Assembly (NCBI RefSeq): GCF_002000125.1
Contig: NZ_MLHH01000008.1
Location: 62,001-126,000, forward strand
Reading direction: 5' to 3'
From: Rodentibacter heidelbergensis
GTDB taxonomy: Bacteria > Pseudomonadota > Gammaproteobacteria > Enterobacterales > Pasteurellaceae
DNA: 64,000 nt
The translations under genes and the position numbers were made by a program. How positions within the stretch are numbered: position 1 is the first letter of the stretch; the number at the start of each line of letters is the position of its first letter. Below, one piece after another: positions 20,953 to 29,797 of the stretch. Under the pieces are notes generated by a model. The model was not told the DNA's origin, ran no database searches, and saw nothing but the letters and a program-made list of their open reading frames with translations.

Positions 20953-21477
20953 ATGCAAAAGGTAAAACTACCCCTCACCATTGATCCTGTTAAAAGCGCA
21001 CAACAACGTGTTGATTATGAAGGTTGTTATGCGATTAATCAGTTAGTGCGGTTAGCGGAATCCGTGGTAAATGTGCTTAGCGATGCACAGGTAACATTAT
21101 CGTTTTATATTGATCCACAAAAATTAGTGGTGATGAAGGGAAAAGCCCGAGTTGATGTCGAGTTAGAATGTCAGCGTTGTGGTAAACCGTTCAAACAGAC
21201 ACTGGAATGTGATTTTCTTTACAGCCCAGTGGCTAATTGGGATCAGGCTGATGTATTGCCGGAAATTTATGAGCCGATTGAATTTAATGAATTTGGCGAA
21301 ATAGATTTACTTGGTGTGGTGGAAGATGAGTTAATTTTAACTTTACCACTGGTACCAAAGCATTCATCTGAACACTGTGAAGTGTCCGCGCAGGAACAGG
21401 TTTTTGGCGAATTGCCGGAAGAATTGGCAAAAAAACCGAACCCGTTCGCTGTATTAGCTAATTTAAAACAAAAGTAA
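20953..21477 (+). CDS. yceD: 23S rRNA accumulation protein YceD (DUF177)
   Basis: A 174-residue protein. It begins [12 protein letters not shown] as E. coli YceD does and holds the Cys pair [15 protein letters not shown] plus C-terminal acidic/proline-rich [11 protein letters not shown]. The DUF177 family is linked to 23S rRNA accumulation and sits next to rpmF in most bacteria, as here (22 bp). No Shine-Dalgarno lies within 12 bp of the start, while the predicted promoter is almost at the ATG. Confidence 0.92.
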   Translation: MQKVKLPLTIDPVKSAQQRVDYEGCYAINQLVRLAESVVNVLSDAQVTLSFYIDPQKLVVMKGKARVDVELECQRCGKPFKQTLECDFLYSPVANWDQADVLPEIYEPIEFNEFGEIDLLGVVEDELILTLPLVPKHSSEHCEVSAQEQVFGELPEELAKKPNPFAVLANLKQK

Positions 21478-21499
21478 ATTAAATTTAGGAGTATAGCCA

Positions 21500-21670
21500 A
21501 TGGCTGTTCAACAAAATAAAAAATCTCGTTCACGTCGTGATATGCGTCGTTCACATGATGCATTAACTACTGCTGCCGTATCTGTGGATAAAGCAAGTGG
21601 TGAAACTCACTTACGCCATCATGTAACCGCTGATGGTTACTATCGTGGTCGTAAAGTGATTAATAAGTAA
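21500..21670 (+). CDS. rpmF: 50S ribosomal protein L32
   Basis: A 56-residue basic protein beginning [17 protein letters not shown] and ending [10 protein letters not shown], the L32 pattern. Preceded by a TAGGAG ribosome-binding site. It lies between yceD and plsX in the usual ribosome/lipid operon arrangement. Length equals that of E. coli L32. Confidence 0.97.
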
Positions 21671-21691
21671 TTTTTACTTATAGGTATTCAC

Positions 21692-22708
21692 TTGAACCGT
21701 CTAACCTTAGCGTTAGATGTGATGGGCGGGGACATTGGTCCCCGTATTACTCTCCCCGCATCACTTTTAGCGTTGGAAAAAGATCCAATGCTTTCTTTAA
21801 TCTTGTTTGGTGATAGCCAGCAAATTTCCCCTTTTCTTGAAAATATCCCGCAAGCCAGTTTAGCGCGTATTCAAGTTCATCATTGCACTCGAACAATTGA
21901 TAACCATCAAGGCATTTCCTATGCACTTCGCCATAGTAAAAACACCTCGATGCGTTTAGCGCTTGAGGCGGTTCAACAAGGGATTGCTCAAGGTTGTGTC
22001 AGTGCAGGGAATACCGGGGCGTTAATGGGGCTGTCAAAGATTTTATTGCAACCCCTAAAAGGCATTGCCAGGCCGGCTTTGATTTCGATGATCCCCACTA
22101 TTGACGGTGAAAAATCGGTGATGTTGGATTTGGGGGCAAACCTTGAATGTAGTGCGGAAAATCTTTATCAATTTGCTATAATGGGGAGCATTTTTGCCGA
22201 GCATCGCCTTAATTTAGTTTATCCCCGAATCGGATTATTAAATATTGGTGTGGAAGAAATTAAAGGGCATCAATTTATTCGTGATGCCGCCCATTTGTTA
22301 GAAAAATCGACTGCACTGAATTATATCGGGTTTATTGAAGGGGATTTATTATTAAACGGTAAAGCTGATGTGATCGTCAGTGATGGTTTTTCCGGTAATA
22401 TTGCCTTAAAAACCCTAGAAGGGGCGGCCAAAAATGTTTTATCTTTATTTAAAGGACAGTCTAAACATTATTGTTTAAAACCTGTTTTTTGGGGAATGCG
22501 TTATTTATTTAAAACCCGTTATCAACGTTTAAAACGTATTAATCCCGATGAATATAATGGGGCTTCGCTAATTGGATTAACCGCAGTGGTTGTCAAAAGC
22601 CACGGTAGTGCAAATGTGAATGCCTTTGCTCAGGCTATTGCTGATGCCGCTTTCCAAGCCCGTCAGAAACTTCCTGAAAAAATTTTGGCGGGTTTGGCCC
22701 GTTATTAA
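21692..22708 (+). CDS. plsX: Phosphate acyltransferase PlsX
   Basis: A 338-residue enzyme that makes acyl-phosphate from acyl-ACP for phospholipid synthesis. It starts with TTG at 21692 (encoding MNRLTLALDVMGGDIGPR), the only in-frame start upstream of the conserved DVMGGD. SAGNTGALM, LDLGAN and DGFSGNIALKTLEG are conserved. It belongs to the yceD-rpmF-plsX-fab cluster and lies 22 bp after rpmF. Confidence 0.95.
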   Translation: MNRLTLALDVMGGDIGPRITLPASLLALEKDPMLSLILFGDSQQISPFLENIPQASLARIQVHHCTRTIDNHQGISYALRHSKNTSMRLALEAVQQGIAQGCVSAGNTGALMGLSKILLQPLKGIARPALISMIPTIDGEKSVMLDLGANLECSAENLYQFAIMGSIFAEHRLNLVYPRIGLLNIGVEEIKGHQFIRDAAHLLEKSTALNYIGFIEGDLLLNGKADVIVSDGFSGNIALKTLEGAAKNVLSLFKGQSKHYCLKPVFWGMRYLFKTRYQRLKRINPDEYNGASLIGLTAVVVKSHGSANVNAFAQAIADAAFQARQKLPEKILAGLARY

Positions 22709-22726
22709 TGACTTAACTTATTGATT

Positions 22727-23677
22727 ATGAATAGCAGAATTTTATCTACCGGTAGTTATTTACCAAGCCAAATCCGTACCAATGCGGATCTTGAAAAAAT
22801 GGTTGATACTTCAGACGAATGGATTGTCACCCGTTCGGGTATTCGTGAACGTCGTATTGCTGCAGCGGACGAAACCGTTGCAACAATGGGTTTTGAGGCG
22901 GCGAAAAATGCCATTGAAAGTGCAAAACTTAATCCTCAAGATATCGATCTTATCATTGTCGCTACGACAAGTAGCTCTCACGCTTACCCGAGTGCCGCTT
23001 GCCAAATCCAAGGTCTTTTGGAGATTGATGATGCCATTTCCTTTGATTTAGCCGCAGCCTGCACAGGATTTGTTTATGCATTAAGTGTAGCCGATCAATT
23101 TATCCGAACCGGCAAAGTAAAAAAAGCGTTAGTGATTGGTTCAGATCTTAACTCCCGTAAATTAGATGAAACGGATCGCAGCACCGTTGTGTTATTTGGT
23201 GATGGAGCCGGTGCAGTGATTTTAGAAGGAAGTGAGCAAGAAGGGATCATTTCAACCCATTTACACGCCTCTGCGGATAAACATAATGCCTTGGTGTTGC
23301 CACAGCCTGAGCGTGGTGTTGAAAAATCCGGCTATATTGAAATGCAGGGCAATGAAACGTTCAAACTTGCCGTGCGTGAGCTTTCTAATGTGGTGGAAGA
23401 AACCTTAGCTGCCAATAATTTGGATAAAAAAGACTTAGATTGGCTTGTACCGCATCAGGCCAACTTGCGCATTATTGCGGCAACAGCGAAAAAATTAGAT
23501 ATGGATATGTCTCAAGTGGTGGTCACCCTTGATAAATATGCTAATAATAGTGCGGCGACGGTACCGGTAGCATTAGATGAAGCTGTGCGTGACGGGCGTA
23601 TCCAACGCGGACAGTTGTTACTACTGGAAGCTTTCGGTGGTGGTTGGACTTGGGGTTCGGCATTGGTGCGTTTCTGA
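22727..23677 (+). CDS. fabH: Beta-ketoacyl-ACP synthase III
   Basis: A 316-residue enzyme that initiates fatty-acid synthesis from acetyl-CoA and malonyl-ACP. The catalytic triad is complete: Cys112 in DLAAACTGF, His in [11 protein letters not shown] and Asn in [10 protein letters not shown]. The ATG at 22727 is preferred to the TTG at 22721 because it gives the standard [13 protein letters not shown] start. It follows plsX closely and ends before a USS terminator. Confidence 0.97.
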   Translation: MNSRILSTGSYLPSQIRTNADLEKMVDTSDEWIVTRSGIRERRIAAADETVATMGFEAAKNAIESAKLNPQDIDLIIVATTSSSHAYPSAACQIQGLLEIDDAISFDLAAACTGFVYALSVADQFIRTGKVKKALVIGSDLNSRKLDETDRSTVVLFGDGAGAVILEGSEQEGIISTHLHASADKHNALVLPQPERGVEKSGYIEMQGNETFKLAVRELSNVVEETLAANNLDKKDLDWLVPHQANLRIIAATAKKLDMDMSQVVVTLDKYANNSAATVPVALDEAVRDGRIQRGQLLLLEAFGGGWTWGSALVRF

Positions 23678-23709
23678 TAATTCTGTTAGAATCGCCGTGG
23701 AATTATTGG

Positions 23710-23739
23710 AAAGTGCGGTTAAATTTGACCGCACTTTTT
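23710..23739 (+). terminator. USS inverted-pair terminator after fabH
   Basis: AAAGTGCGGT (23710) and ACCGCACTTT (23728) form a perfect stem followed by T residues, within the fab cluster. Confidence 0.8.
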
Positions 23740-23809
23740 AATATGTACCATCGTGGATACCGGTTTTTATTAAAGAAATATTTCAATTAAAAATAAAAGT
23801 AGGAAAAAA

Positions 23810-24748
23810 ATGAAAAAATTTGCAATGGTATTTCCTGGACAGGGCTCACAAACCGTAGGAATGTTAAGCGAACTTGCCAGCGTCTATCCTGTGGTGTTGG
23901 AGACATTTAAACAGGCCTCTGAAGCACTGGGTTATGATTTGTGGCAACTTGTGCAACAAGGCCCAGCTGAAGAACTGAATAAAACATGGCAAACCCAGCC
24001 GGCACTTTTGGCTGCCTCTGTTGCGATCTATCGGGTATGGCAAGAAAAGTATCCTCAGCTAAAACCGGAAGTGATGGCAGGGCACAGTTTAGGTGAATAT
24101 TCCGCTTTGGTTTGTTCGGGCGCATTAGACTTTCAAGATGCCATTAAATTAGTGGAATTACGAGGAAAACTCATGCAACAAGCGGTACCGGAAGGCACCG
24201 GTGCAATGTATGCCATTATTGGTTTGGATAATGAGGCGATTATTAAGGCCTGTCAGCAAGCAGAGGAAGGCGAAGTGGTGTCTGCGGTGAATTTTAACTC
24301 ACCGGGACAAGTGGTGATTGCCGGTGCAAAAGCAGCGGTAGAACGAGCGGCTGCATTGTGTAAAGAAGCCGGCGCAAAACGTGCATTGCCGTTAGCGGTA
24401 AGCGTGCCATCGCATTGTGCATTAATGAAACCGGCGGCGGATAAGTTAGCCGTAACGTTAGATGCAATGGCTATCAATACTCCGGAAATTGCAGTCATTA
24501 ATAATGTTGATGTGGCGAAAGAAGTAGAAAGTGCCGCTATTCGTGATGCACTGATTCGTCAACTTTATAGCCCGGTACGTTGGACAGAAACCGTAGAAAA
24601 AATGGCTCTAGAGGGTGTTCAAGCTTTAGTAGAAATAGGGCCGGGTAAAGTGTTAAACGGTTTAACCAAGCGAATTGTGGGCGACCTACAAGCGACATCA
24701 GTGAATGATCTTGCTTCACTTAATAGCATTGAAGAATTTTTAGCGTAA
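23810..24748 (+). CDS. fabD: Malonyl-CoA:ACP transacylase
   Basis: A 312-residue enzyme that loads malonyl groups onto ACP. FPGQGSQTVGML is near the N-terminus. The nucleophile elbow AGHSLGEYSAL places Ser93, and His in VSVPSHCALM and Gln11-region oxyanion residues are present. It begins with a good spacing of AGGAAA before the ATG and precedes fabG by 13 bp. Confidence 0.97.
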   Translation: MKKFAMVFPGQGSQTVGMLSELASVYPVVLETFKQASEALGYDLWQLVQQGPAEELNKTWQTQPALLAASVAIYRVWQEKYPQLKPEVMAGHSLGEYSALVCSGALDFQDAIKLVELRGKLMQQAVPEGTGAMYAIIGLDNEAIIKACQQAEEGEVVSAVNFNSPGQVVIAGAKAAVERAAALCKEAGAKRALPLAVSVPSHCALMKPAADKLAVTLDAMAINTPEIAVINNVDVAKEVESAAIRDALIRQLYSPVRWTETVEKMALEGVQALVEIGPGKVLNGLTKRIVGDLQATSVNDLASLNSIEEFLA

Positions 24749-24761
24749 AAAGGAAGAAAAC

Positions 24762-25490
24762 ATGCAAAATAAAATTGCGTTAGTAACAGGGGCAACGCGT
24801 GGAATTGGTCGTGCTATTGCCGAAGAATTGGCATCAAAAGGGGCATTTGTTATTGGTACGGCAACCTCTGAAAAAGGGGCGGAAGCGATCTCGGCCTATT
24901 TAGGTGAAAAAGGTAAAGGTTTAGTATTAAACGTGACAGATAGCGCTTCTATTGAAGCGGTATTAGAGCAAATCAAAAACGATTTTGGGGATATTGATAT
25001 TCTTGTCAATAATGCCGGTATCACCCGTGATAATCTCCTTATGCGTATGAAAGATGAAGAATGGTTTGACATTATGCAAACCAATTTAACCTCGATTTAT
25101 CATCTTTCTAAAGCGATGTTGCGTTCTATGATGAAAAAACGTTTTGGGCGTATCATCAACATTGGCTCCGTGGTTGGCTCAATGGGTAACCCAGGTCAGA
25201 GCAATTATTGTGCGGCTAAAGCCGGGGTCATTGGTTTTTCAAAAGCATTGGCAAAAGAAGTGGCCTCTCGAGGGATTACTGTCAATGTGGTCGCACCGGG
25301 TTTTATTGCTACAGATATGACAGAAGTGTTAACGGACGAGCAAAAAGCCGGGATCTTATCGAACGTTCCTGCCGGTCGTCTGGGTGAAGCAAAAGACATT
25401 GCAAAAGCTGTGGCTTTCTTAGCTTCTGATGATGCGGCCTATATCACAGGCACCACATTACATGTCAATGGTGGCTTGTATATGAGCTAG
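24762..25490 (+). CDS. fabG: 3-oxoacyl-ACP reductase
   Basis: A 242-residue short-chain dehydrogenase. The NADPH-binding motif ALVTGATRGIGRAIAE, NNAGITRDNLLM, catalytic Ser in NIGSVVGSMGNPGQ and YCAAK (Tyr/Lys) are all present. It reduces beta-ketoacyl-ACP in fatty-acid elongation. Directly follows fabD. 259 bp separate it from acpP; that gap shows promoter-like AT-rich DNA only. Confidence 0.97.
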   Translation: MQNKIALVTGATRGIGRAIAEELASKGAFVIGTATSEKGAEAISAYLGEKGKGLVLNVTDSASIEAVLEQIKNDFGDIDILVNNAGITRDNLLMRMKDEEWFDIMQTNLTSIYHLSKAMLRSMMKKRFGRIINIGSVVGSMGNPGQSNYCAAKAGVIGFSKALAKEVASRGITVNVVAPGFIATDMTEVLTDEQKAGILSNVPAGRLGEAKDIAKAVAFLASDDAAYITGTTLHVNGGLYMS

Positions 25491-25749
25491 TGCTTTGGCA
25501 CTGGCTATTTGTCCGGGTGGATTTCCCTTATAAAATCATAGCCAAAGATTTTAGATAATGTTAAAATCTGCCACGCAACCTGATTTGGTTACGCCTTATG
25601 CGTATTGTAAAGGTATGTAACTATTTTTTCTGTATGGTTTTTTATTTGCGCTTTTGTGGTGTTACCACCGCTCAAAAAGTTGCAAAGCGGTTAAAAATCC
25701 ATACACTACTAACCCTCAGCAATGAGTTATGACAACATAGGAAAAACAA

Positions 25750-25980
25750 ATGAGTATTGAAGAACGCGTAAAAAAAATCATCGTTGAACAATTAGGTGTT
25801 AAAGAAGAAGATGTTAAACCTGAAGCTTCTTTTGTTGAAGATTTAGGTGCGGATTCTTTAGACACAGTTGAATTAGTAATGGCTTTAGAAGAAGAATTCG
25901 ATATTGAAATTCCAGATGAAGAAGCTGAAAAAATCACAACTGTTCAATCTGCGATTGACTACGTTCAAAATAATCAATAA
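25750..25980 (+). CDS. acpP: Acyl carrier protein
   Basis: A 76-residue acidic protein with the phosphopantetheine attachment Ser36 in [18 protein letters not shown]. It is the carrier of growing acyl chains for the Fab enzymes upstream and donor for PlsX. The length and sequence are almost those of E. coli AcpP. It has its own upstream gap and a strong terminator downstream. Confidence 0.98.
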   Translation: MSIEERVKKIIVEQLGVKEEDVKPEASFVEDLGADSLDTVELVMALEEEFDIEIPDEEAEKITTVQSAIDYVQNNQ

Positions 25981-25987
25981 TTTCAAG

Positions 25988-26018
25988 TTAGGCGACTTTA
26001 TTAGGTCGCCTAATTTTT
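25988..26018 (+). terminator. acpP terminator
   Basis: A 9-bp perfect stem, TTAGGCGAC / GTCGCCTAA, is followed by T6. Confidence 0.9.
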
Positions 26019-26038
26019 TATTCAATCTTTTAAAAAAT

Positions 26039-26064
26039 GACCGCAGTTTTTAAAGTGCGGTCAT
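26039..26064 (-). terminator. USS-type hairpin 3' of the NCS2 permease gene
   Basis: TGACCGCA / TGCGGTCA arms. The right arm is a perfect AAGTGCGGT and the left arm has one change (ACCGCAGTT). Confidence 0.65.
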
Positions 26065-26087
26065 TTTGATCGGTGAAATGTCTAAGA

Positions 26088-27407
26088 TCAGCTTAATGCC
26101 CAACCACCGGCATAGAAAGCGACCAGCGCAATAGCGATTAACACTGTGCCGATATTGAGGCGTTTAATATCACCACTGACAATTCGACCGATCACTAATG
26201 CGGCAAAACCTAGCATAATTCCGGTGACAATATTTGCTGTTAGCACAATGAATACAGCACAAATTAGCCCACTCATCGCTCCAACAAAATCATCAAAATC
26301 CAATTTGCTTACATTACTTAACATTAACAACCCCACATACATGAGTGCCGGTGCGGTGGCATATCCCGGGACTAAGAATGCAAGAGGTTGGAAAAAGAGC
26401 ATAAATAAAAACAAAATTCCTACGACAACCGCGGTAATTCCGGTTTTACCGCCTGCGGCAGTACCGGCTGCCGATTCAATATAGACCGCAGCAGGGGCGG
26501 TGCCGAATAATCCTGAAAATAAGCTGCTGACGGAATCAGAAGTTAAGGCTTTGCCACCATTGATAATTTGTCCGTCTTTATCCAATAAATTCGCTTGTCC
26601 TGCCACTGCGCGGATAGTGCCGGTGGCATCAAAAACGGCAGTCATTACTAAAGCAAAGACGACAGGTAAAATTGCCGGTTGTAATGCCCCTTGTAAATCT
26701 AATTGTAAAAATAGAGAGTTTTCACCAAAAGTAGGCATTTTGAAAATATCACCGCTGAATTTTACATTAGGATCAAAAATAAGACCAATGAGCGTAATGG
26801 CGATAATCACCCATAAAATCCCGCCTTTGATTTGCATTTTTTCTAATCCAACAATAAAGGCCAATCCGATTAATGACATCATCACAGGAAATGCGGTGAA
26901 ATCCCCCAATTTCACCGGTAAACCGGTTTGATTACTCACCACTAAGCCGACACCATTGGCGGCGATTAACAGTAAAAATAATCCAATACCGATACCGGCA
27001 CCGTGAGCGATGCTGGAAGGTAGATTGCGTAAAATCCAAGCACGAATACCTGTTGCTGAAATCAGGGTAAATGCAACCCCCATTAGGAATACCGCACCTA
27101 ATGCAACAGGGATAGACACGCCTTGTCCAATCACCAAACTAAAGGCTGTAAAGGCAGTAAGGGAAATAGCACAACCAATTGCCATTGGTGCGTTGGCCCA
27201 TAAGCCAATTAAAATCGAGCCTAAACCAGCGACCAAGCAGGTCGCAATAAAGACAGATTCAGCGGGAAAACCGGCTGCGCCAAGCATATTAGGTACGACA
27301 ATCACAGAATACACCATCGCAAGAAAGGTGGTTAAACCGGCAATTATTTCTTGGCGAATGGTTGAACCCCGTTTTTGCAGTTCAAAGATTTTTTCTAAAT
27401 TAGACAT
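26088..27407 (-). CDS. NCS2-family purine permease
   Basis: A 439-residue inner-membrane protein with about 12-14 hydrophobic segments. N-terminal [29 protein letters not shown] and the NCS2/AzgA signatures [14 protein letters not shown] and [20 protein letters not shown] place it with adenine/guanine/hypoxanthine proton symporters (AdeP/GhxP type). The exact base cannot be told from sequence. It is divergent from ppa, a pairing I also recall in H. influenzae. Confidence 0.88.
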   Translation of the reverse strand: MSNLEKIFELQKRGSTIRQEIIAGLTTFLAMVYSVIVVPNMLGAAGFPAESVFIATCLVAGLGSILIGLWANAPMAIGCAISLTAFTAFSLVIGQGVSIPVALGAVFLMGVAFTLISATGIRAWILRNLPSSIAHGAGIGIGLFLLLIAANGVGLVVSNQTGLPVKLGDFTAFPVMMSLIGLAFIVGLEKMQIKGGILWVIIAITLIGLIFDPNVKFSGDIFKMPTFGENSLFLQLDLQGALQPAILPVVFALVMTAVFDATGTIRAVAGQANLLDKDGQIINGGKALTSDSVSSLFSGLFGTAPAAVYIESAAGTAAGGKTGITAVVVGILFLFMLFFQPLAFLVPGYATAPALMYVGLLMLSNVSKLDFDDFVGAMSGLICAVFIVLTANIVTGIMLGFAALVIGRIVSGDIKRLNIGTVLIAIALVAFYAGGWALS

Positions 27408-27582
27408 GTTGCCTCTAAAGGTAAGTTGGAATGAAAGGGGGTTATTTTACCGAAACAGGATGAGATGTAAACGTTTGCGTGACTAAAGTGCGGTTGTTTT
27501 TGAATAAAATTTAGAGCGACAACACCACTTAAAAACTGCTATACTCTTGCCGTTTTTTAACTCAATTAAATAAGGAAAGACA

Positions 27583-28113
27583 ATGGCTGATTTTAATCAA
27601 ATTTTAACTCCAGGTGATGTGGATGCAGGAATCATCAATGTCGTCAATGAAATTCCCGAAGGCAGCTGCCACAAAATTGAATGGAACCGTAAAGTTGCAG
27701 CGTTCCAGTTGGATCGTGTTGAACCGGCAATTTTTGCCAAGCCGACAAACTATGGTTTTATTCCACAAACCTTAGACGAAGATGGTGATGAATTAGATGT
27801 GTTATTACTGACCCGTCAACCACTGGCAACCGGCGTATTTCTTGAAGCCAAAGTGATTGGTGTGATGAAATTTGTAGATGATGGCGAAGTGGACGATAAA
27901 ATTGTTTGTGTACCGGCAGATGACCGTGATACCGGTAATGCTTATAACAGCCTTGCGGATGTTCCGGCTCAATTAATCAAACAAATTGAATTTCATTTCA
28001 ACAATTACAAAGCATTGAAAAAACCGGGTAGCACAAAAGTGACACACTGGGGCGATGTTGAAGAAGCGAAAGAAGTGATTCGTGAATCCATTAAACGTTG
28101 GAATGAGCGTTAA
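27583..28113 (+). CDS. ppa: Inorganic pyrophosphatase
   Basis: A 176-residue family I pyrophosphatase. The active-site signature DGDELDVLLLTRQPL holds the metal-binding aspartates, and DDKIVCVPADDRD follows. KIEWNRK and YGFIPQTLDEDGD supply the phosphate-binding Lys/Tyr. It hydrolyses PPi and drives biosynthesis forward. It has its own ribosome-binding site (AAGGAAAG) and is monocistronic. Confidence 0.96.
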   Translation: MADFNQILTPGDVDAGIINVVNEIPEGSCHKIEWNRKVAAFQLDRVEPAIFAKPTNYGFIPQTLDEDGDELDVLLLTRQPLATGVFLEAKVIGVMKFVDDGEVDDKIVCVPADDRDTGNAYNSLADVPAQLIKQIEFHFNNYKALKKPGSTKVTHWGDVEEAKEVIRESIKRWNER

Positions 28114-28169
28114 TTTTTAGGTTGAGATAAAAGGACTGAATTCACATCAGCCCTTTATATTAGGAGGAG

Positions 28170-28196
28170 AGGCAGCTTGTAGGCTGCCTTTCTGTT
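28170..28196 (+). terminator. Hairpin downstream of ppa
   Basis: AGGCAGC / GCTGCCT with a 6-base loop and TTTCTGTTT after it. A weaker hairpin (28128-28157) precedes it. Confidence 0.6.
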
Positions 28197-28205
28197 TACC
28201 GTGAA

Positions 28206-29684
28206 TTAGTACATGCCTTCACGCTCTTCACGGGTGCTGATGTAAATATTTTTAACTTGAGTATAAGCATCAAGCATCATTTTATGGGTTTCACGCCCGA
28301 TACCGGATTGTTTATACCCCCCAAACGGTGCACCTGCCGGCAATCGGTTATAGCAGTTTACCCAAACCCGACCGGTCTCAAGAGCACGAGAAACACGCAA
28401 ACAACGGTTGATGTTTTGGCTCCAGATACCACCGCCTAAACCGTATTCACTGTCATTGGCCATTTTAATGACCTCTTCTTCAGTTTTAAATTTAATGACG
28501 GTCGCCACCGGACCAAAAATTTCTTCCTGTGCAATTTGAGCTTGATTATTTGGTGCTTCAATTAATGTTGGAGCTAAAAATTCCCCTTTATCTAGGCCTG
28601 TTTCTTGCAAACGTTTTCCGCCGGTAATGATACGACAACCTTCTTGTTCGCCAATTTTGACATATTTCAGGATGGTTTCTAACTGACCTGCATTTACCTG
28701 TGCGCCCATTTGGGTATCATCTTCCCAAGGCAAGCCCACTTTGACTTTCTTAAATTCTTCAGCCAGTGCAGCCACGAATTTATCATAAATGCCTTCTTGG
28801 ACAAAAATTCTAGAACCGGCACAGCAGACTTGACCTTGATTGAATAAAATTCCTTTTTGTGCGCCTTCTAATGCTTTATCAAAGGGCATATCATCAAAGA
28901 AAATATTGGCTGATTTGCCGCCTAACTCAAGGGTTGCTGGGATGAGCATCTCGGCTGCTGCCACTGCAACATTACGCCCAATTGCGGTTGAACCGGTAAA
29001 GGCGAGTTTGCTAAATCCTTTATGATGTAACATATATTCTCCGGATTTGCTGCCTCGTCCGGTAATAACATTCAGCACACCTTTTGGTAGCAAGTGATTA
29101 ATTTTTTGCGCAAGCGATAACAAACTCAATGAAGTCGTACTAGAGGGATGAATGACAATAGTACAACCGGCTGCCAATGCAGGGGCGATTTTCCATGCTG
29201 CCATTAAAAATGGGAAATTCCATGGAATAATTTGCCCTACAACACCGATAGGTTCACGCAAGACCAAAGATAAATCTTCGTTATCCAACTGATTTGCCGA
29301 GCCTTCTTCCGAACGAATTACACCGGCAAAATAACGGAAATGATCGGCGGCTAATGGAATATCTGCAGCTCTTGTTTCTCGAATTGGTTTGCCGTTATCC
29401 AAGGTTTCTTGTAAAGCGAATAATTCGGTATTTTCCTCAATGACATCAGCTATTTTATTTAATATTGCCGCCCGTTCGGTAACCGTGGTGTGACGCCATG
29501 TTTTAAATGCCTGTTGTGCGGCAGAAACAGCGGCATCTACATCGGCATCTGTTGCATCAACAAATTTTGCCAGTTCTTCCCCGTTGGCCGGATTATAGGA
29601 GGCAAGTAGCGTTCCTCCCATTTTCCATTCTCCATTAATTAATAAACCGTATTCCTTTTCAAAAACATTGAGGTTTTTTGCCAT
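28206..29684 (-). CDS. NAD(P)-dependent aldehyde dehydrogenase
   Basis: A 492-residue ALDH-superfamily enzyme with IPWNFPFLMAAWKIAPALAAG, FTGSTAIGR, catalytic Glu in LELGGKSANI and nucleophile Cys in FNQGQVCCAGSR, plus EEIFGPV. It resembles AldB/ExaC-type enzymes that oxidise acetaldehyde or related aldehydes. The lysine of the usual KP(S/A) cofactor-binding motif is replaced by His (IVIHPSSTTS). It lies 113 bp downstream of the dld start side, on the same strand. Substrate is unknown. Confidence 0.88.
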   Translation of the reverse strand: MAKNLNVFEKEYGLLINGEWKMGGTLLASYNPANGEELAKFVDATDADVDAAVSAAQQAFKTWRHTTVTERAAILNKIADVIEENTELFALQETLDNGKPIRETRAADIPLAADHFRYFAGVIRSEEGSANQLDNEDLSLVLREPIGVVGQIIPWNFPFLMAAWKIAPALAAGCTIVIHPSSTTSLSLLSLAQKINHLLPKGVLNVITGRGSKSGEYMLHHKGFSKLAFTGSTAIGRNVAVAAAEMLIPATLELGGKSANIFFDDMPFDKALEGAQKGILFNQGQVCCAGSRIFVQEGIYDKFVAALAEEFKKVKVGLPWEDDTQMGAQVNAGQLETILKYVKIGEQEGCRIITGGKRLQETGLDKGEFLAPTLIEAPNNQAQIAQEEIFGPVATVIKFKTEEEVIKMANDSEYGLGGGIWSQNINRCLRVSRALETGRVWVNCYNRLPAGAPFGGYKQSGIGRETHKMMLDAYTQVKNIYISTREEREGMY

Positions 29685-29720
29685 AGACGACTCCTTTAAT
29701 TGTCATTGTGAGTAGTTTAT

Positions 29721-29769
29721 TTTCAACCCTTTTGATTGGGTTGAAAGGGTTATCGGTATACACCGATAA
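29721..29769. terminator. Two adjacent hairpins between dld and the aldehyde dehydrogenase gene
   Basis: TTTCAACCC / GGGTTGAAA (29721-29746) and TTATCGGT / ACCGATAA (29750-29769). The second likely ends dld transcripts. The first lies in the leader of the dehydrogenase and could be an operator or attenuating structure. Confidence 0.5.
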
Positions 29770-29797
29770 AATTAAATAAAACCAGTAAATTAAAAGG

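Noticed and set aside
26146-27486. Several long open frames antisense to the NCS2 permease gene
   Set aside because: Pro/Ile/Asn-rich translations mirror the membrane-protein codon pattern of the real gene. No family motif or start signal is seen.
27408-27582. Possible purine riboswitch ahead of the NCS2 permease
   Set aside because: The 175-bp gap lacks the three-helix core and conserved loop sequences. It contains only a USS and the promoters of two divergent genes.
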